64,000 nt of DNA from Streptomyces pactum (GCF_002005225.1 NZ_CP019724.1:6403501-6467500); one strand, 5' to 3'; counted from the first letter of the stretch, positions 1-8,465 are shown. The notes: generated by a model from the sequence alone, not told the origin. Numbers and translations are program-made.

Positions 1-401
1 AACTGGGTCTGCTGCGGCCGACGCTGCGGGCCGTGGTGGTACTCGGCGCCTTCGGCTGGCAGGCGGCGCTGCCCGCGTTCGCCGAGGCGGGCTGGGCGGT
101 GCCACGGCCCCGTCCCGCCTTCACACACGGCGGGCACGTCACGCTGGACGTCCCCGACGGGCCCGGCCTGCATCTCTTCGGCTGCTTCCACGTCAGTCAG
201 CGCAACACCTTCACCGGCCGGCTCACCCCGGAGATGCTCCGTGACGTGCTGCGCACGGCGGCCGCGGCGGCGGGACTGCCCGGGACGCAGGGTCCGCGGC
301 GTAAAGAGGGTGAGCGCCCGGGGCCCACGGGGATACGGTGCTCCGATGGGCCTGTATCCGGTAATCGAACCGTACGACCACGGCATGCTCGACGTCGGTG
401 A
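1..401 (+). CDS. uracil-DNA glycosylase, type 5-like (C-terminal part)
   Basis: This is the C-terminal part of a gene whose start lies upstream of the window; the reading frame begins at base 3. The visible residues include the block CFHVSQRNTFTGRLTPEM. It matches the conserved His-Ser/Gln-Asn-Thr-Gly-Arg-Leu-Thr-Pro motif of family 4/5 uracil-DNA glycosylases, which remove uracil (and sometimes hypoxanthine) from DNA. A hydrophobic strand (VVVLGAFGW) precedes it, as in the family core. About 45 residues follow the motif block and look low in information. The frame overlaps the start of the next gene by 56 bp, so the true family-like end may be shorter or shifted. Family assignment is fairly sure; substrate is inferred. 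Confidence 0.75.
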   Translation, partial: LGLLRPTLRAVVVLGAFGWQAALPAFAEAGWAVPRPRPAFTHGGHVTLDVPDGPGLHLFGCFHVSQRNTFTGRLTPEMLRDVLRTAAAAAGLPGTQGPRRKEGERPGPTGIRCSDGPVSGNRTVRPRHARRR

Positions 402-1311
402 CGGCAACCGCGTCTACTGGGAAACCTGCGGGAACCCGCACGGCAAGCCCGCGCTGGTGCTGCACGGAGGGCCGGGATCACGCCCCAGCCCCAACCTCAG
501 GCGGTACTTCGACCCGGCCGCCTACCGGATCGTGCTCCTCGACCAGCGCGGCGCCGGACGATCGGTTCCTCCGGCGAGCGACCACGACACCGACATGAGC
601 GTCAACACGACCGCCCACATCATGGCGGACCTGGAGCGGCTGCGCGCCCACCTGGGCATCGAACGGTGGCTGGTGTGGGGCCTGTCGTGGGGATCGACTT
701 TGGGACTGCGGTACGCCCAGACACACCCGGGGGTGGTGTCCGAGCTGGTGCTGACCGGGGTCGCCACCGGCTCCAACGCCGAAGTGGCCCTCCTGACCCG
801 AGGGTTGGGGGAGATCTTCCCCGAGGCCTACGAACGGTTCCTCGCCGAACTGCCCGCAGACGAACGCGACGGCAATACGGCCGCCGCGTACAACCGGCTG
901 CTGGAGTCGCCCGACGCCGAAGCCCGGGCCCGTGCCGCGCGCGCGTGGACCGACTGGGAGACGGCGATCATCCCCGCGCCGCCACGCTCGGTCGCCCGGT
1001 TCGAGGACCCGGAGTTCCGCATGGGCTTCGCGCGTACCGTCACGCACTACTGGGGCAACGACCACTTCCTCGGCGACGGCAACGACGACGGCGTGGTCCT
1101 GAGGGACGCGCACCTGCTGAAGGGCATCCCGGGCACCCTGGTGCAGGGCAGCCTCGACTTCGGCAACCTCCTCGGCATCGTATGGCGGCTCCACCACGCC
1201 TGGCCGGACAGCGAGCTGGTGGTCGTGGACGAGGCCGGACACGACGCCGGAGCGACCGGGGACGAGGCACTGCTGGCGGCGACGGACAAGTACGCCCGCG
1301 CCGAAGCCTGA
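346..1311 (+). CDS. pip: proline iminopeptidase (alpha/beta hydrolase, family S33)
   Basis: A 321-residue cytoplasmic serine peptidase that releases N-terminal proline from peptides. The oxyanion-hole motif HGGPG is at residues 40-44, the DQRGAGRS block near 66-73 is diagnostic of prolyl iminopeptidases, and the nucleophile lies in GLSWGS with Ser114. The C-terminal VDEAGHDAG supplies the catalytic His. Length matches the family (about 313-325). I chose the ATG at 346 because a TACGGT -10-like box ends 6 nt upstream, suggesting a leaderless start inside the end of the glycosylase frame. It converges on the GNAT gene downstream. Confidence 0.9.
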   Translation: MGLYPVIEPYDHGMLDVGDGNRVYWETCGNPHGKPALVLHGGPGSRPSPNLRRYFDPAAYRIVLLDQRGAGRSVPPASDHDTDMSVNTTAHIMADLERLRAHLGIERWLVWGLSWGSTLGLRYAQTHPGVVSELVLTGVATGSNAEVALLTRGLGEIFPEAYERFLAELPADERDGNTAAAYNRLLESPDAEARARAARAWTDWETAIIPAPPRSVARFEDPEFRMGFARTVTHYWGNDHFLGDGNDDGVVLRDAHLLKGIPGTLVQGSLDFGNLLGIVWRLHHAWPDSELVVVDEAGHDAGATGDEALLAATDKYARAEA

Positions 1312-1346
1312 CCGGCCGTGAGGTGGCCGCAGTCGGAGGAGCCGGC

Positions 1347-1813
1347 CTACGGCCGCCACACGTACCGCACGTCAGTTCCCGTTCCTCGTTCCGGGCGCCG
1401 TCCGTCCATTCCACGGCCCTGAACCCGTGCCGTTCGTAGAAGCGGTGCGCGGGCGCGTTGACCTGGAAGGTCCACAGCGAAAGTCCTCCCGGCCCGCGTT
1501 CCTTGGCCAGTGCGACGAACCGGTCCCCGATGCCGCGCCCGCGCCAGTCCGGGGCGAGATACAACTGCGACAGCTCCCCCTCCTCCAGCACCATCACGCC
1601 GACGACGTCACCGTCGGCCGCCTCCGCCACCCAGGTCTCACGCAGGGGCACCACCACCTGGCGGAAGTAGTCCGTGACCTCTTCGTCGGTGCGGGGCCGG
1701 ACCACGGTCGGCAGCGCCGCGGCGAAGGAACGCAGCCAGACGCCGGCCGCCGCACGGGCGTCGGTGGCCTCCGCCCGCCGCAGGACGACCGGTTCGCTGC
1801 CCTCGCGACTCAC
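1347..1813 (-). CDS. GNAT family N-acetyltransferase, frameshifted near its end
   Basis: A GNAT acetyltransferase that would move an acetyl group from acetyl-CoA to an unidentified amine. The acetyl-CoA loop WRGRGIGDR and the C-terminal motif block AHRFYERHGFRAVEWTDG are clear. The GTG start overlaps the ridA stop (GTGA), implying translational coupling. After NEERE the open frame runs on for about 100 more codons, antisense to pip. The family-like ending DVRYVWRP followed by TAG is present in a neighbouring frame ending at 1347. This fits loss of one base near 1371-1377. Coordinates given here assume the corrected end; the uncorrected frame ends at 1040. It could be a real frameshift or a sequencing error. 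Confidence 0.75.
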
Positions 1814-2223
1814 GGACGTGTCTCCTCCGGCACGACCGCCGTAGCCGTGATCTCCACCAACTGCCCCGGATACCCGAGACAGCTCACGCCGAGCAGTGTC
1901 GAGGAGTGCGGGCCCGCACTGAGCCCGGACGCCTCGACGACGTCCCAGACGGCCGACAGCGCGGCGGTCTCATCGCTGACGACGTACACGTCGGTCGAGA
2001 GAACGTGCCGCAAGTCGCTTCCCACGGTGCGCAACTGCTCGGTGAGGTTGGCGATCACCTGCTCGGCCTGCCGGACCGGATCACCCTCGCCGACCAGTTG
2101 CCCCTCCGCGTCGAGCGGGACGGACCCGGCCAGGAACGCGATCCTCGTGCCGGCCTCGACGACCGAAGCGTGAGAGTAGGTGGGCGGCGGGAACAGGCCG
2201 GGTACGGTGACGCGCTGGATCAC
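1810..2223 (-). CDS. RidA family (YjgF/YER057c/UK114) protein
   Basis: A 137-residue RidA-superfamily protein. RidA members hydrolyse reactive enamine/imine intermediates made by PLP enzymes; some subfamilies lack this activity. The sequence shows family blocks ASVVEAGTRIAFLAGSVPLD, a QAEQVIANL helix, and the ending LVEITATAVV. I chose the GTG at 2223 because AGGAG lies 5 nt upstream; longer in-frame starts lack family similarity. Its stop overlaps the GNAT start, so the two are one operon. A perfect TTGTCAGTGGC sequence on the same strand lies about 230 bp upstream (see that entry). The subfamily and substrate are not known. Confidence 0.85.
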   Translation of the reverse strand: MIQRVTVPGLFPPPTYSHASVVEAGTRIAFLAGSVPLDAEGQLVGEGDPVRQAEQVIANLTEQLRTVGSDLRHVLSTDVYVVSDETAALSAVWDVVEASGLSAGPHSSTLLGVSCLGYPGQLVEITATAVVPEETRP

Positions 2224-2546
2224 GTGGGCTCCTGGGGCGGTGAACGGTCGACCTCCCGATCGTCCGTTCTGCGGACCACCCCCGCATCCGAATTTCCCCG
2301 CCCGACCGCGTCCGGCGGCCCGCCCCACCGCCCTCCACCCGGCCGTGCGGTGATCCGCGCCCGCGACTCCCGCTCCCACGACTCCCGCTCCCACGACGCC
2401 ATCACGGCCTCCCCCGTCGCTACGTGGTGTGACGACTTCATTGATAACGCGAGCCACTGACAATCGCCTCGTGTCGCCGGGCGCCCCTGCGTACGCTTCC
2501 GGTGTCCGCCCGCCTCTCCAGCCCCAGCCGTCAGGAGCCCGAAGCA
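2224..2546. other. divergent intergenic region
   Basis: This 323-bp gap lies between ridA (minus strand) and a nucleotidyltransferase gene (plus strand). It contains a direct repeat of a 15-base unit (ACGACTCCCGCTCCC and a near copy, about 2366-2396) and a TTGTCAGTGGC sequence on the minus strand at 2453-2463. No convincing gene is seen; the open frames present lack family features and have no ribosome binding site. Confidence 0.5.
2441..2463 (-). promoter_or_regulatory. possible PafBC/RecA-NDp-type promoter upstream of ridA
   Basis: On the minus strand, 2463-2453 reads TTGTCAGTGGC, a perfect match to the -35-side element of the DNA-damage promoters known as RecA-NDp. Six bases later comes TATCAA, a poor match to the expected TAGggT. 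Transcription would begin near 2434, about 210 bases before ridA. The perfect 11-mer is unlikely by chance, but the weak -10 and long leader make function uncertain. Confidence 0.35.
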
Positions 2547-3335
2547 GTGCCCTCCCTCCCGGACCAGGCCTTCCTCGACACCACAGCCGACCGCCTCGCC
2601 ACCCTGCCCAACGTCCGGGCGGTCACCCTCGGCGGCTCACGGGCCCAGGGCACCCACGGGCCCGACAGCGACTGGGACCTGGCGATCTACTACCGCGGCG
2701 CCTTCGATCCGGACGGCCTCCGTGCCCTCGGCTGGCCCGGGGAGGTCTCCGAGATCGGTGCCTGGGGCGGCGGCGGGGTCTTCAACGGCGGCGCCTGGCT
2801 GACGATCGACGACCGCCGGGTCGACCTGCACTACCGCGACCTCGACGTGGTCGAGCACGAGATGGCGGAGGCGGAGGAGGGGCGCTTCGGCGTCGAGCCG
2901 CTGATGTTCCACCTCGCGGGCATCCCGACGTACCTCGTGGTCGCCGAGCTCGCGATCAACGAGGTACTGCGCGGCGAACTGCCCCGCCCCGCCTACCCGG
3001 AGGCCCTGCGTACCACCGCCCCCGGCCGCTGGTACGGCGCGGCCACCGCCACCCTCGCCTATGCCAGGGACGGCCACGCGCCCAAGAGTGCCCTCACACA
3101 GGTGGCCGGCGCGATCGCCCTGGCCGCGGCACAGACCGCGCACGCGGTACTGGCGGCGCGGGGGGAGTGGGTCACCAACGAGAAGGGGATGGTCCGACGG
3201 GCCGGGCTGGGCGGGACGGACGGGGTCGACGGGCTGCTGGCGGAGCTGGCCCCCCGGCCGGACGCCCTGGCGCGGTCGGTCACGGACACCGAAGCGCTCC
3301 TGCGGGCGGCCGTGGAAGAGGCCGGGAGAGGTTAG
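2547..3335 (+). CDS. nucleotidyltransferase domain protein
   Basis: A 262-residue protein with an N-terminal nucleotidyltransferase fold. The signature GGSRAQGT...DSDWDLAIYY carries the G-S motif and the two metal-binding aspartates (DxD) used to transfer a nucleotide to a substrate. The rest is helical and resembles the extended C-terminal part of bacterial aminoglycoside- or tRNA-type nucleotidyltransferases, but I cannot place it in a named subfamily. AGGAG 9 nt before the GTG at 2547 supports this start over an in-frame GTG at 2502. It stands alone between divergent ridA and a membrane protein gene. The substrate is unknown; drug modification or a regulatory AMP transfer are both possible. 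Confidence 0.75.
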   Translation: MPSLPDQAFLDTTADRLATLPNVRAVTLGGSRAQGTHGPDSDWDLAIYYRGAFDPDGLRALGWPGEVSEIGAWGGGGVFNGGAWLTIDDRRVDLHYRDLDVVEHEMAEAEEGRFGVEPLMFHLAGIPTYLVVAELAINEVLRGELPRPAYPEALRTTAPGRWYGAATATLAYARDGHAPKSALTQVAGAIALAAAQTAHAVLAARGEWVTNEKGMVRRAGLGGTDGVDGLLAELAPRPDALARSVTDTEALLRAAVEEAGRG

Positions 3336-3643
3336 GACCGCCACGAGGGGCGGGCACGGCACGCGCACGACCCGATTGCGTTCATAAAGAACGCGCCGTT
3401 CCGCCCGGCCGTCACATGCCCGAAACACGCCCGTCCCCTCTCCTCCAAGAACACCCCTTAGCGTGGACGCCACACCGCTCGACCACCCGTCTGGCACCGC
3501 ACCGCCTGGCGCCAGACCGTCCGACACCGCACCGCCTGGCGCCAGACCGTCCGACGCCACACCGCCTGACACCACCCAGCCCGGCCACCGTCGCCCGAAG
3601 GCTCACCCCCGCCCTCGACCAGACGACAGGAGCCCCGCGCCCC
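3336..3643. other. intergenic region with tandem 30-bp repeat
   Basis: This 308-bp gap precedes the FUSC gene. It holds an AT-richer patch (TTCATAAAGAACG near 3381-3393) that could be a promoter, and two-and-a-half copies of a 30-bp repeat. The FUSC frame is open across the gap from an ATG at 3416, giving a leader with repeated HRLAPDRPTP units and a rare TTA leucine codon. No ribosome binding site supports that start, so I treat the region as non-coding. Confidence 0.5.
3501..3575. repeat. 30-bp tandem repeat, about 2.5 copies
   Basis: Copies lie at 3501-3530 and 3531-3560 (28 of 30 bases identical), with a partial third copy from 3561. The period is a multiple of three, so if translated in the FUSC frame it gives ten-residue units. 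Confidence 0.85.
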
Positions 3644-5557
3644 GTGTACCGCACCTCCGTCCGCCGCGCGTGCCGTGCCGGCCTCGCGCTTCCGCCCTGG
3701 CTCGCCCACGCCCTGCGAAGCCAGGGCGGGCCCGTCCCCTGGAGCGCGGTGACCCGGGGTGCGCTGGCCGGTGGGCCGCTACTGTTCGCCGCCGTGCTCG
3801 CCGACCGGGCCTCCCTGGGGGTCGTCGCCGCCATCGCCGCCATGCTGGCCGGCATCAACGACCGGCCGGGCAGTCGCCGTACCTCCGTGCGGCGCATCGG
3901 TGTGCCCGCGCTCGCGGGGGCCGTCGGGCTGCTCGTCGGGACGTACGCCGGGCAGCACCTCGGCGCCGTGCCGCTCACCCTGACGCTGACCGGGCTCGGG
4001 CTGGTCGCCGGAGGCGTCAGCGCCGTCGGGGCCGTGGCGTCCGGGGCCGGGACGCAGTTGCTGGTCACCAGTGCCGTCGGTGCCGGGATGCCGTTGCCCG
4101 ACGCCGGGTGGCAGAGCGTACTGGCCTTCCTCGCGGGGGCCGGATGGCTGCTCGCGCTGCGGCTGGTCCTGCCCTCGCCCGGCTCCCTCACCGGCGCCTC
4201 CCGGTTCGATTCCCGGTTCGACCTCCGGTTCGACTTCCGCTTCGCCTACCGGTTCGACGGTGAGCGGGCGGCCGTCGCCGACGTCTACGACGCCGTGGCC
4301 GCGCTCCTGGACGCGGCCGGCACGGAGCACGCCGTCGCACGCCGGGCCGCGCTCACCGCAGCTCTCGACCACGCGCAGGACGCGCTCGCCGGTCCCCGGC
4401 TGCGGCGTCACGCCTCGTCCCCGGCCGAACGCCGACTGCACGCCCAGTACGCCGCCGCGCTGCCTCTCGGCGAGGCCGCGACCGCGCTCGCCTGGGCGGA
4501 GCGGGCCTTGCCGGCCCGGGCCGGTGAGGGGCCCCGGCGGCTCGCCGCGGCCGTCCGCGGCAACTCCCACGCCGGTCCGCTGCCCGCCCCCAGCCGCACC
4601 GACCCAGCCCGGCGCGCCCTCGACGACGCGCTCCTGAACGCAGCGGAGGCCTTCGACCGGGGCAGTGGCCGGGACCTGCACACCCGCAGACGGTCGGGCG
4701 CCTCACTGGCACGCACCGTCCTCGGTGCCGGCGGTCGGGAGTACGGGCTGCGCGCCGGCCTGTGCTTCGGGGCCGGTGCCGCCGTCGCGCAGGTACTGCA
4801 TCACGGGCACTGGTACGGGTCCCACCAGCACTGGTACTGGCTGCCCGCCACCGTCGTCTTCCTCGTCAAGCCCGACCTCGGTCCGCTCGTCTCCCGGGTG
4901 CTGTGCCGGGCGGCCGGGACCGTCCTCGGGGCGCTGCTCTTCGCCGGGTTCGCCGCCGTGCTGCCCCGGCCGGAAGGGCTGGTCGTGCTCGTCGCCGTCT
5001 GCGGTGCCCTGGTGCCCGTCGCCGCGCGGCACTTCGCCGCCCAGACCACCGTCGTCACCGTGCTCGTCCTCGCGCTGGTCATGGTGGGCGGCGAGCCCCA
5101 GGCCTCCGTCAGCCGCATCGGGGAGACGCTGCTGGCCTGCGCGATCGTGCTGGTCGTCGGGCATCTGCCGATGCCGGGGCAGCGGGGCGGCGGGGTCCGC
5201 GCCCGGATCGAGGCCGCCGACACCGCGGCCCACGCCTACCTCGCCCACGTACTGAGCGAGTCCGATGCCCGCGCCACCCGGTGGACGCTGCGCCGCGAGG
5301 CCTACCGCACGCTCGCCGAGGCCCGCGCCGCGATCACCCTGGCCGCCGCGGAACTGCCCGCCCTCGCCCGGCACTCGCAGGGCGCGGACGAGGTCGCCGC
5401 GGTCCTCGAACGGCTCGTCGACACCACCACCGCGTGCGCGGTGCACCTCGACGACACCGGCCGGCTCACGTCCCTGCACACCGCACGGCTCGCCGGACTG
5501 CGGGACGAACTCGAGGAGCGGCGCGGGCGCGTGGGCCGGCACCGTACGTTGGCGTGA
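3644..5557 (+). CDS. FUSC family (aromatic acid exporter-type) membrane protein
   Basis: A 637-residue membrane protein with two hydrophobic blocks of several helices (about residues 35-180 and 370-520) separated by a long alanine/arginine-rich cytoplasmic region. This is the layout of the fusaric-acid-resistance / YccS / aromatic acid exporter group. The second block contains WYWLPATVVFLVKPDLG, typical of FUSC_2 domains. These proteins are thought to export aromatic or hydroxylated carboxylic acids; the substrate here is unknown. The GTG at 3644 is preceded by ACAGGAG. Its TGA overlaps the next ATG by one base, so expression is coupled to the amidohydrolase. Confidence 0.8.
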   Translation: MYRTSVRRACRAGLALPPWLAHALRSQGGPVPWSAVTRGALAGGPLLFAAVLADRASLGVVAAIAAMLAGINDRPGSRRTSVRRIGVPALAGAVGLLVGTYAGQHLGAVPLTLTLTGLGLVAGGVSAVGAVASGAGTQLLVTSAVGAGMPLPDAGWQSVLAFLAGAGWLLALRLVLPSPGSLTGASRFDSRFDLRFDFRFAYRFDGERAAVADVYDAVAALLDAAGTEHAVARRAALTAALDHAQDALAGPRLRRHASSPAERRLHAQYAAALPLGEAATALAWAERALPARAGEGPRRLAAAVRGNSHAGPLPAPSRTDPARRALDDALLNAAEAFDRGSGRDLHTRRRSGASLARTVLGAGGREYGLRAGLCFGAGAAVAQVLHHGHWYGSHQHWYWLPATVVFLVKPDLGPLVSRVLCRAAGTVLGALLFAGFAAVLPRPEGLVVLVAVCGALVPVAARHFAAQTTVVTVLVLALVMVGGEPQASVSRIGETLLACAIVLVVGHLPMPGQRGGGVRARIEAADTAAHAYLAHVLSESDARATRWTLRREAYRTLAEARAAITLAAAELPALARHSQGADEVAAVLERLVDTTTACAVHLDDTGRLTSLHTARLAGLRDELEERRGRVGRHRTLA

Positions 5558-7038
5558 TGACGCCTTCTTCCCATGAAAGCCATCAGAGCCGTCAAAGCCG
5601 TCAGAGCCGTCAGAGCCGTCAGAGCCGTCAGATCCGTCTCAGCCCTGGGAGTGCTGAGAGCTCTGAGAGTCATGAGAGCCCTGAGACCCATGAGAAGCCC
5701 GCCGATCTCGTCATCACCGGCTGCACCGTCCTCGTGCACGACGACCGGGAACGGATCGGCTTCGAGGAGGAAGCGGCCGTCGTCGTGCGGGACGGAGTCG
5801 TCGATTCCGTGACGACCGCCGCCGCCGTGGACGGCCTCCCCGCCGCCGAACGCATCGACGCACGCGGTCAGGTCGCCCTCCCCGGCCTGATCAACTGCCA
5901 CACGCACGCGCCGATGGCCGCCCTGCGCGGTCTCGCCGAGGACCTGCCCACCGAGGAGTGGTTCAACGACGTCGTCTGGCCCGTCGAGTCCAACCTCACC
6001 GACCGCGATGTGGAACTGGGCGCCCGGCTCGCCTGCGCCGAGATGATCCGTGCGGGCGTGACGACGTTCGCGGACCACTACTTCGCCATGGACGCGGTCG
6101 CCGCCGTCGTCGCCGAGAGCGGGATGCGGGCGCTGCTGGGGCAGGCGTACTTCTCCTCCCAGGGGCCCGAAGGGCGGGAGGCGTCACTGGAGTTCGCGCT
6201 GCGGCACCGCGGCACGGCCGGTGGACGCGTCACCACCGCCCTCGCCCCGCACGCCCCCTACACGGTGACCGACGCCGACCTCGCCGCCACCGCCGGACTC
6301 GCCCGTGACCACGGCCTGCCCGTGCACCTCCACGCGGCCGAGAACCGGGACCAGACCGACACCAGCCTCGCCCGGCACGGCGCCACCCCGATCGAGGTCC
6401 TGGAACGCACCGGCATCCTCGACACCGACGTGCTCATCGCACACGGCACCGGCATCGTCGAGTCCGACCTGCCGCTCCTCGCGCGCGCGGGCGGCCGTAC
6501 GGCGGTGGCGACCGCGCCCCGCGGCTACCTCAAGTTCGCCTGGCCCACCACCACACCCGTGCGCGCGCTGCGCGACATCGGCGTCCCGGTGGGGCTCGCC
6601 ACCGACGGCGCCGCCTCCAACAACTCCCTGGACGTGTGGGAGTCGATGGCGCTCACGTCCCTGGTCCAGAAGTCCACCGAGGGCGATCCCCGCTGGCTGA
6701 CCTCCCGACAGGCCCTCCACCACGCCACCCTGCAGAGCGCTCGCGCGGTCGGACTCGGTGACACCGTCGGCCGCATCGCGCCCGGGCGGCGCGCCGACCT
6801 CGTCCTCGTCGACCTCACCGGGCCGCACACCCAGCCCGTGCACGACCTCGCCGCCACCCTGGTGCACAGCGCGCGGTCCGCGGACGTGCGCACGACGATC
6901 GTCGACGGGCGCGTCCTCATGCGGGACCGTGAACTGCTGACCCTCGACGTGCCCGCGGTGGTGCGGGAACTGGGGGAGCGGCTGCCCGCCCTGACCGACC
7001 GCGGACACGGCCGGCGTGTCCAGGAGTACGACACCTGA
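5557..7038 (+). CDS. amidohydrolase, SAH/MTA deaminase-like (TRZ/ATZ family)
   Basis: A 493-residue metal-dependent hydrolase with the composite TIM-barrel of cytosine/S-adenosylhomocysteine deaminase-type enzymes. Metal ligands are visible in LPGLINCHTHAPM, HLHAAEN, IAHGTG and the Asp of ATDGAASNN. The family removes amino or chloro groups from purine-like or triazine rings. The start overlaps the preceding stop (TGATG). The first about 45 residues are low complexity, with five SRQ units made by a nine-base tandem array, and are absent from typical homologues. Real homology begins at PADLVITGCTVLVHDD. Substrate is unproven. The FUSC neighbour might export a product or related compound. Confidence 0.85.
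   Translation: MTPSSHESHQSRQSRQSRQSRQSRQIRLSPGSAESSESHESPETHEKPADLVITGCTVLVHDDRERIGFEEEAAVVVRDGVVDSVTTAAAVDGLPAAERIDARGQVALPGLINCHTHAPMAALRGLAEDLPTEEWFNDVVWPVESNLTDRDVELGARLACAEMIRAGVTTFADHYFAMDAVAAVVAESGMRALLGQAYFSSQGPEGREASLEFALRHRGTAGGRVTTALAPHAPYTVTDADLAATAGLARDHGLPVHLHAAENRDQTDTSLARHGATPIEVLERTGILDTDVLIAHGTGIVESDLPLLARAGGRTAVATAPRGYLKFAWPTTTPVRALRDIGVPVGLATDGAASNNSLDVWESMALTSLVQKSTEGDPRWLTSRQALHHATLQSARAVGLGDTVGRIAPGRRADLVLVDLTGPHTQPVHDLAATLVHSARSADVRTTIVDGRVLMRDRELLTLDVPAVVRELGERLPALTDRGHGRRVQEYDT
5578..5694 (+). repeat. nonanucleotide tandem array inside amidohydrolase 5' end
   Basis: Thirteen nine-base units in register with the codons. Four exact AGCCGTCAG copies lie at 5596-5631 and the rest are degenerate (AGCCNTGAG-like). 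The array encodes SHQ, SRQ five times, then SPG, SAE, SSE, SHE, SPE and THE. Because the period is three codons, copy-number change would not shift the frame. Confidence 0.9.
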
Positions 7039-7183
7039 ACCCCGAACGGAACTGAACACCGAGGTCAGCGGCTTCCCGGTGGCCTCCCGAAAAGAATCTT
7101 GCCGGGTCGCGATGAGTTCCGCTCCGCCCGTCGGTCACCACCCCGGAGGACCGTCGTGTGTCGCACAGGAGGAGCTGAATTCC

Positions 7184-7873
7184 ATGTCGTTGCCCGAGAT
7201 CGTCACCCGCGCGGACTGGCGCGCGGCGCGCGAGGCCCTGCTGACCAAGGAGAAGGCGGCCACCCGCGCGCGTGACGCGCTCAACGCCGAGCGGCGCGGG
7301 CTGCCCATGGTGGAGGTCGACAAGGAGTACGTGTTCGAGGGCGGCGACGGCAAGGCCACGCTGCTGGACCTCTTCGAGGGACGCGACCAGCTCGTCGTCT
7401 ACCACTTCATGTTCGCGCCCGAGTGGGACGCCGGCTGCCGCAGTTGTTCGGCGTTCCTGGACCAGATCGGGCATCTCGCGCACCTGAGGGCGCGCGGTAC
7501 GTCGTTCGCGGCCGTGTCCCGGGCGCCGTACCCGAGGCTCCTGCCGTTCAAGGCGCGGATGGGCTGGACGCTGCCCTGGTACTCGTCGTACGTCAGCGAC
7601 TTCAACACCGACTTCGAGGTGACCCTCGAACACGAGGGCGAGCTGGTCGAGCGGCCGGGACTGAGCTGCTTCCTGCGGGAGCGCGACCGGGTCTTCCACA
7701 CCTACTCGACGTACGAGCGAGGCCTCGACGGACTCGGCTCCGCCACCAGCCTGCTCGACCTGACCGCCCTCGGCCGGCGGGAGCAGTGGGAGAAACCCGA
7801 GGGGCGCGCGTCGACTCTGGGTGCGCCTGCGGGAAGCGAGAGGCTCCGCTACCACGACGAGTACGAGGACTGA
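7184..7873 (+). CDS. DUF899 family thioredoxin-like protein
   Basis: A 229-residue cytoplasmic protein of the DUF899 family, which has a thioredoxin-like fold. Diagnostic blocks include LVVYHFMFAPEWDAGCRSCS, with a CRSC pair in the redox-site position, FAAVSRAPYPRL, and the tail LRYHDEY. No biochemical role is established for the family. The ATG at 7184 follows a strong ACAGGAGGAG; an upstream in-frame ATG at 7016 would overlap the amidohydrolase and lacks one. The following gap (7874-8028) is AT-richer and probably holds the promoter of the next small gene. Confidence 0.85.
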   Translation: MSLPEIVTRADWRAAREALLTKEKAATRARDALNAERRGLPMVEVDKEYVFEGGDGKATLLDLFEGRDQLVVYHFMFAPEWDAGCRSCSAFLDQIGHLAHLRARGTSFAAVSRAPYPRLLPFKARMGWTLPWYSSYVSDFNTDFEVTLEHEGELVERPGLSCFLRERDRVFHTYSTYERGLDGLGSATSLLDLTALGRREQWEKPEGRASTLGAPAGSERLRYHDEYED

Positions 7874-8028
7874 CACACGCCGTCACGAAGAAGGCCGAAC
7901 GGCTGAGACGCCGATCACACTTTACGGTGAACGAGTGTCAACTATGTCTCAGTACCATCACCCCACGAGGCGATCGCTCCATGGTTGGCGTTTAACTCTA
8001 CGAGTACAGCGCTACATGGAGGTGCAGG

Positions 8029-8211
8029 GTGAACGGGCGAACGGTGCTCGAACGCTTTCCCGCCGGCGGACCGCGTGGATCCTGGCCGGCGGAGGAGTTC
8101 GCTCACGCGCGGCGTCTGGAGGGCCTGCCCGCCGAGGTCGTCATGGACCTCGCCACGGACATGTTCCTGGTCATCGTCCGGGCCGGCGCCGCCGGTGATG
8201 CCGCCGCCTGA
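8029..8211 (+). CDS. small conserved-looking protein (60 aa)
   Basis: A short gene starting at GTG 8029 behind GGAGG. The product begins VNGRTVLERFPAGG and contains an amphipathic stretch LPAEVVMDLATDMFLVIVRA. Codon use is typical of the neighbours (strong G/C at third positions). I recall similar short actinobacterial proteins but know no function. The upstream 155 bp is AT-richer than the surroundings, consistent with a dedicated promoter. Confidence 0.55.
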   Translation: MNGRTVLERFPAGGPRGSWPAEEFAHARRLEGLPAEVVMDLATDMFLVIVRAGAAGDAAA

Positions 8212-8261
8212 CGCGCGGCGCGGCGCCGAGGCCGGCCCGCCTTCCTGGCGGGCGCCGGCGC

Positions 8262-8434
8262 CCCGGTGAGCTGTCCCGCCCGCACGGGGAGCGGCTCCGC
8301 GCGGACCCCGTCGGCGGCCGGCAGCTCGTCCGGTGCCCCGGACTCCGGGAGCCGACCCTGTCGAGTGCGCGCACCGGGTCGGCGTGGCGCACGGCGGCCT
8401 GCCGGTGAGTGATCAGTGCGACCGTCTGCCCGTG
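8262..8434 (-). pseudogene. remnant of ABC exporter ATPase (C-terminal end), frameshifted
   Basis: Read on the minus strand, one frame from 8434 gives GQTVALITHRQAAVRHADP followed by VRALD, which matches the H-loop region of ABC-exporter ATPases (TVxLITHR...xxxADxxxxLD). In a different frame the sequence continues ESGAPDELPAADG then VRAEPLPVRAGQLTG, which matches the usual ending (E-x-G-T-H-D-E-L-L-A-A-x-G-x-Y-A-E-L). The two pieces adjoin in the right order with one frameshift between them. Walker A, signature and Walker B parts are missing, so this is a decayed gene end. Confidence 0.65.
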
Positions 8435-8465
8435 TCTTTCCGTCTGTCCGTCGTCGGCCTGGCCG

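Noticed and set aside
3416..3643. Extended N-terminus of the FUSC protein as the primary call
   Set aside because: No ribosome binding site, low-complexity repeats and a TTA codon; GTG 3644 has an SD. Kept as a finding.
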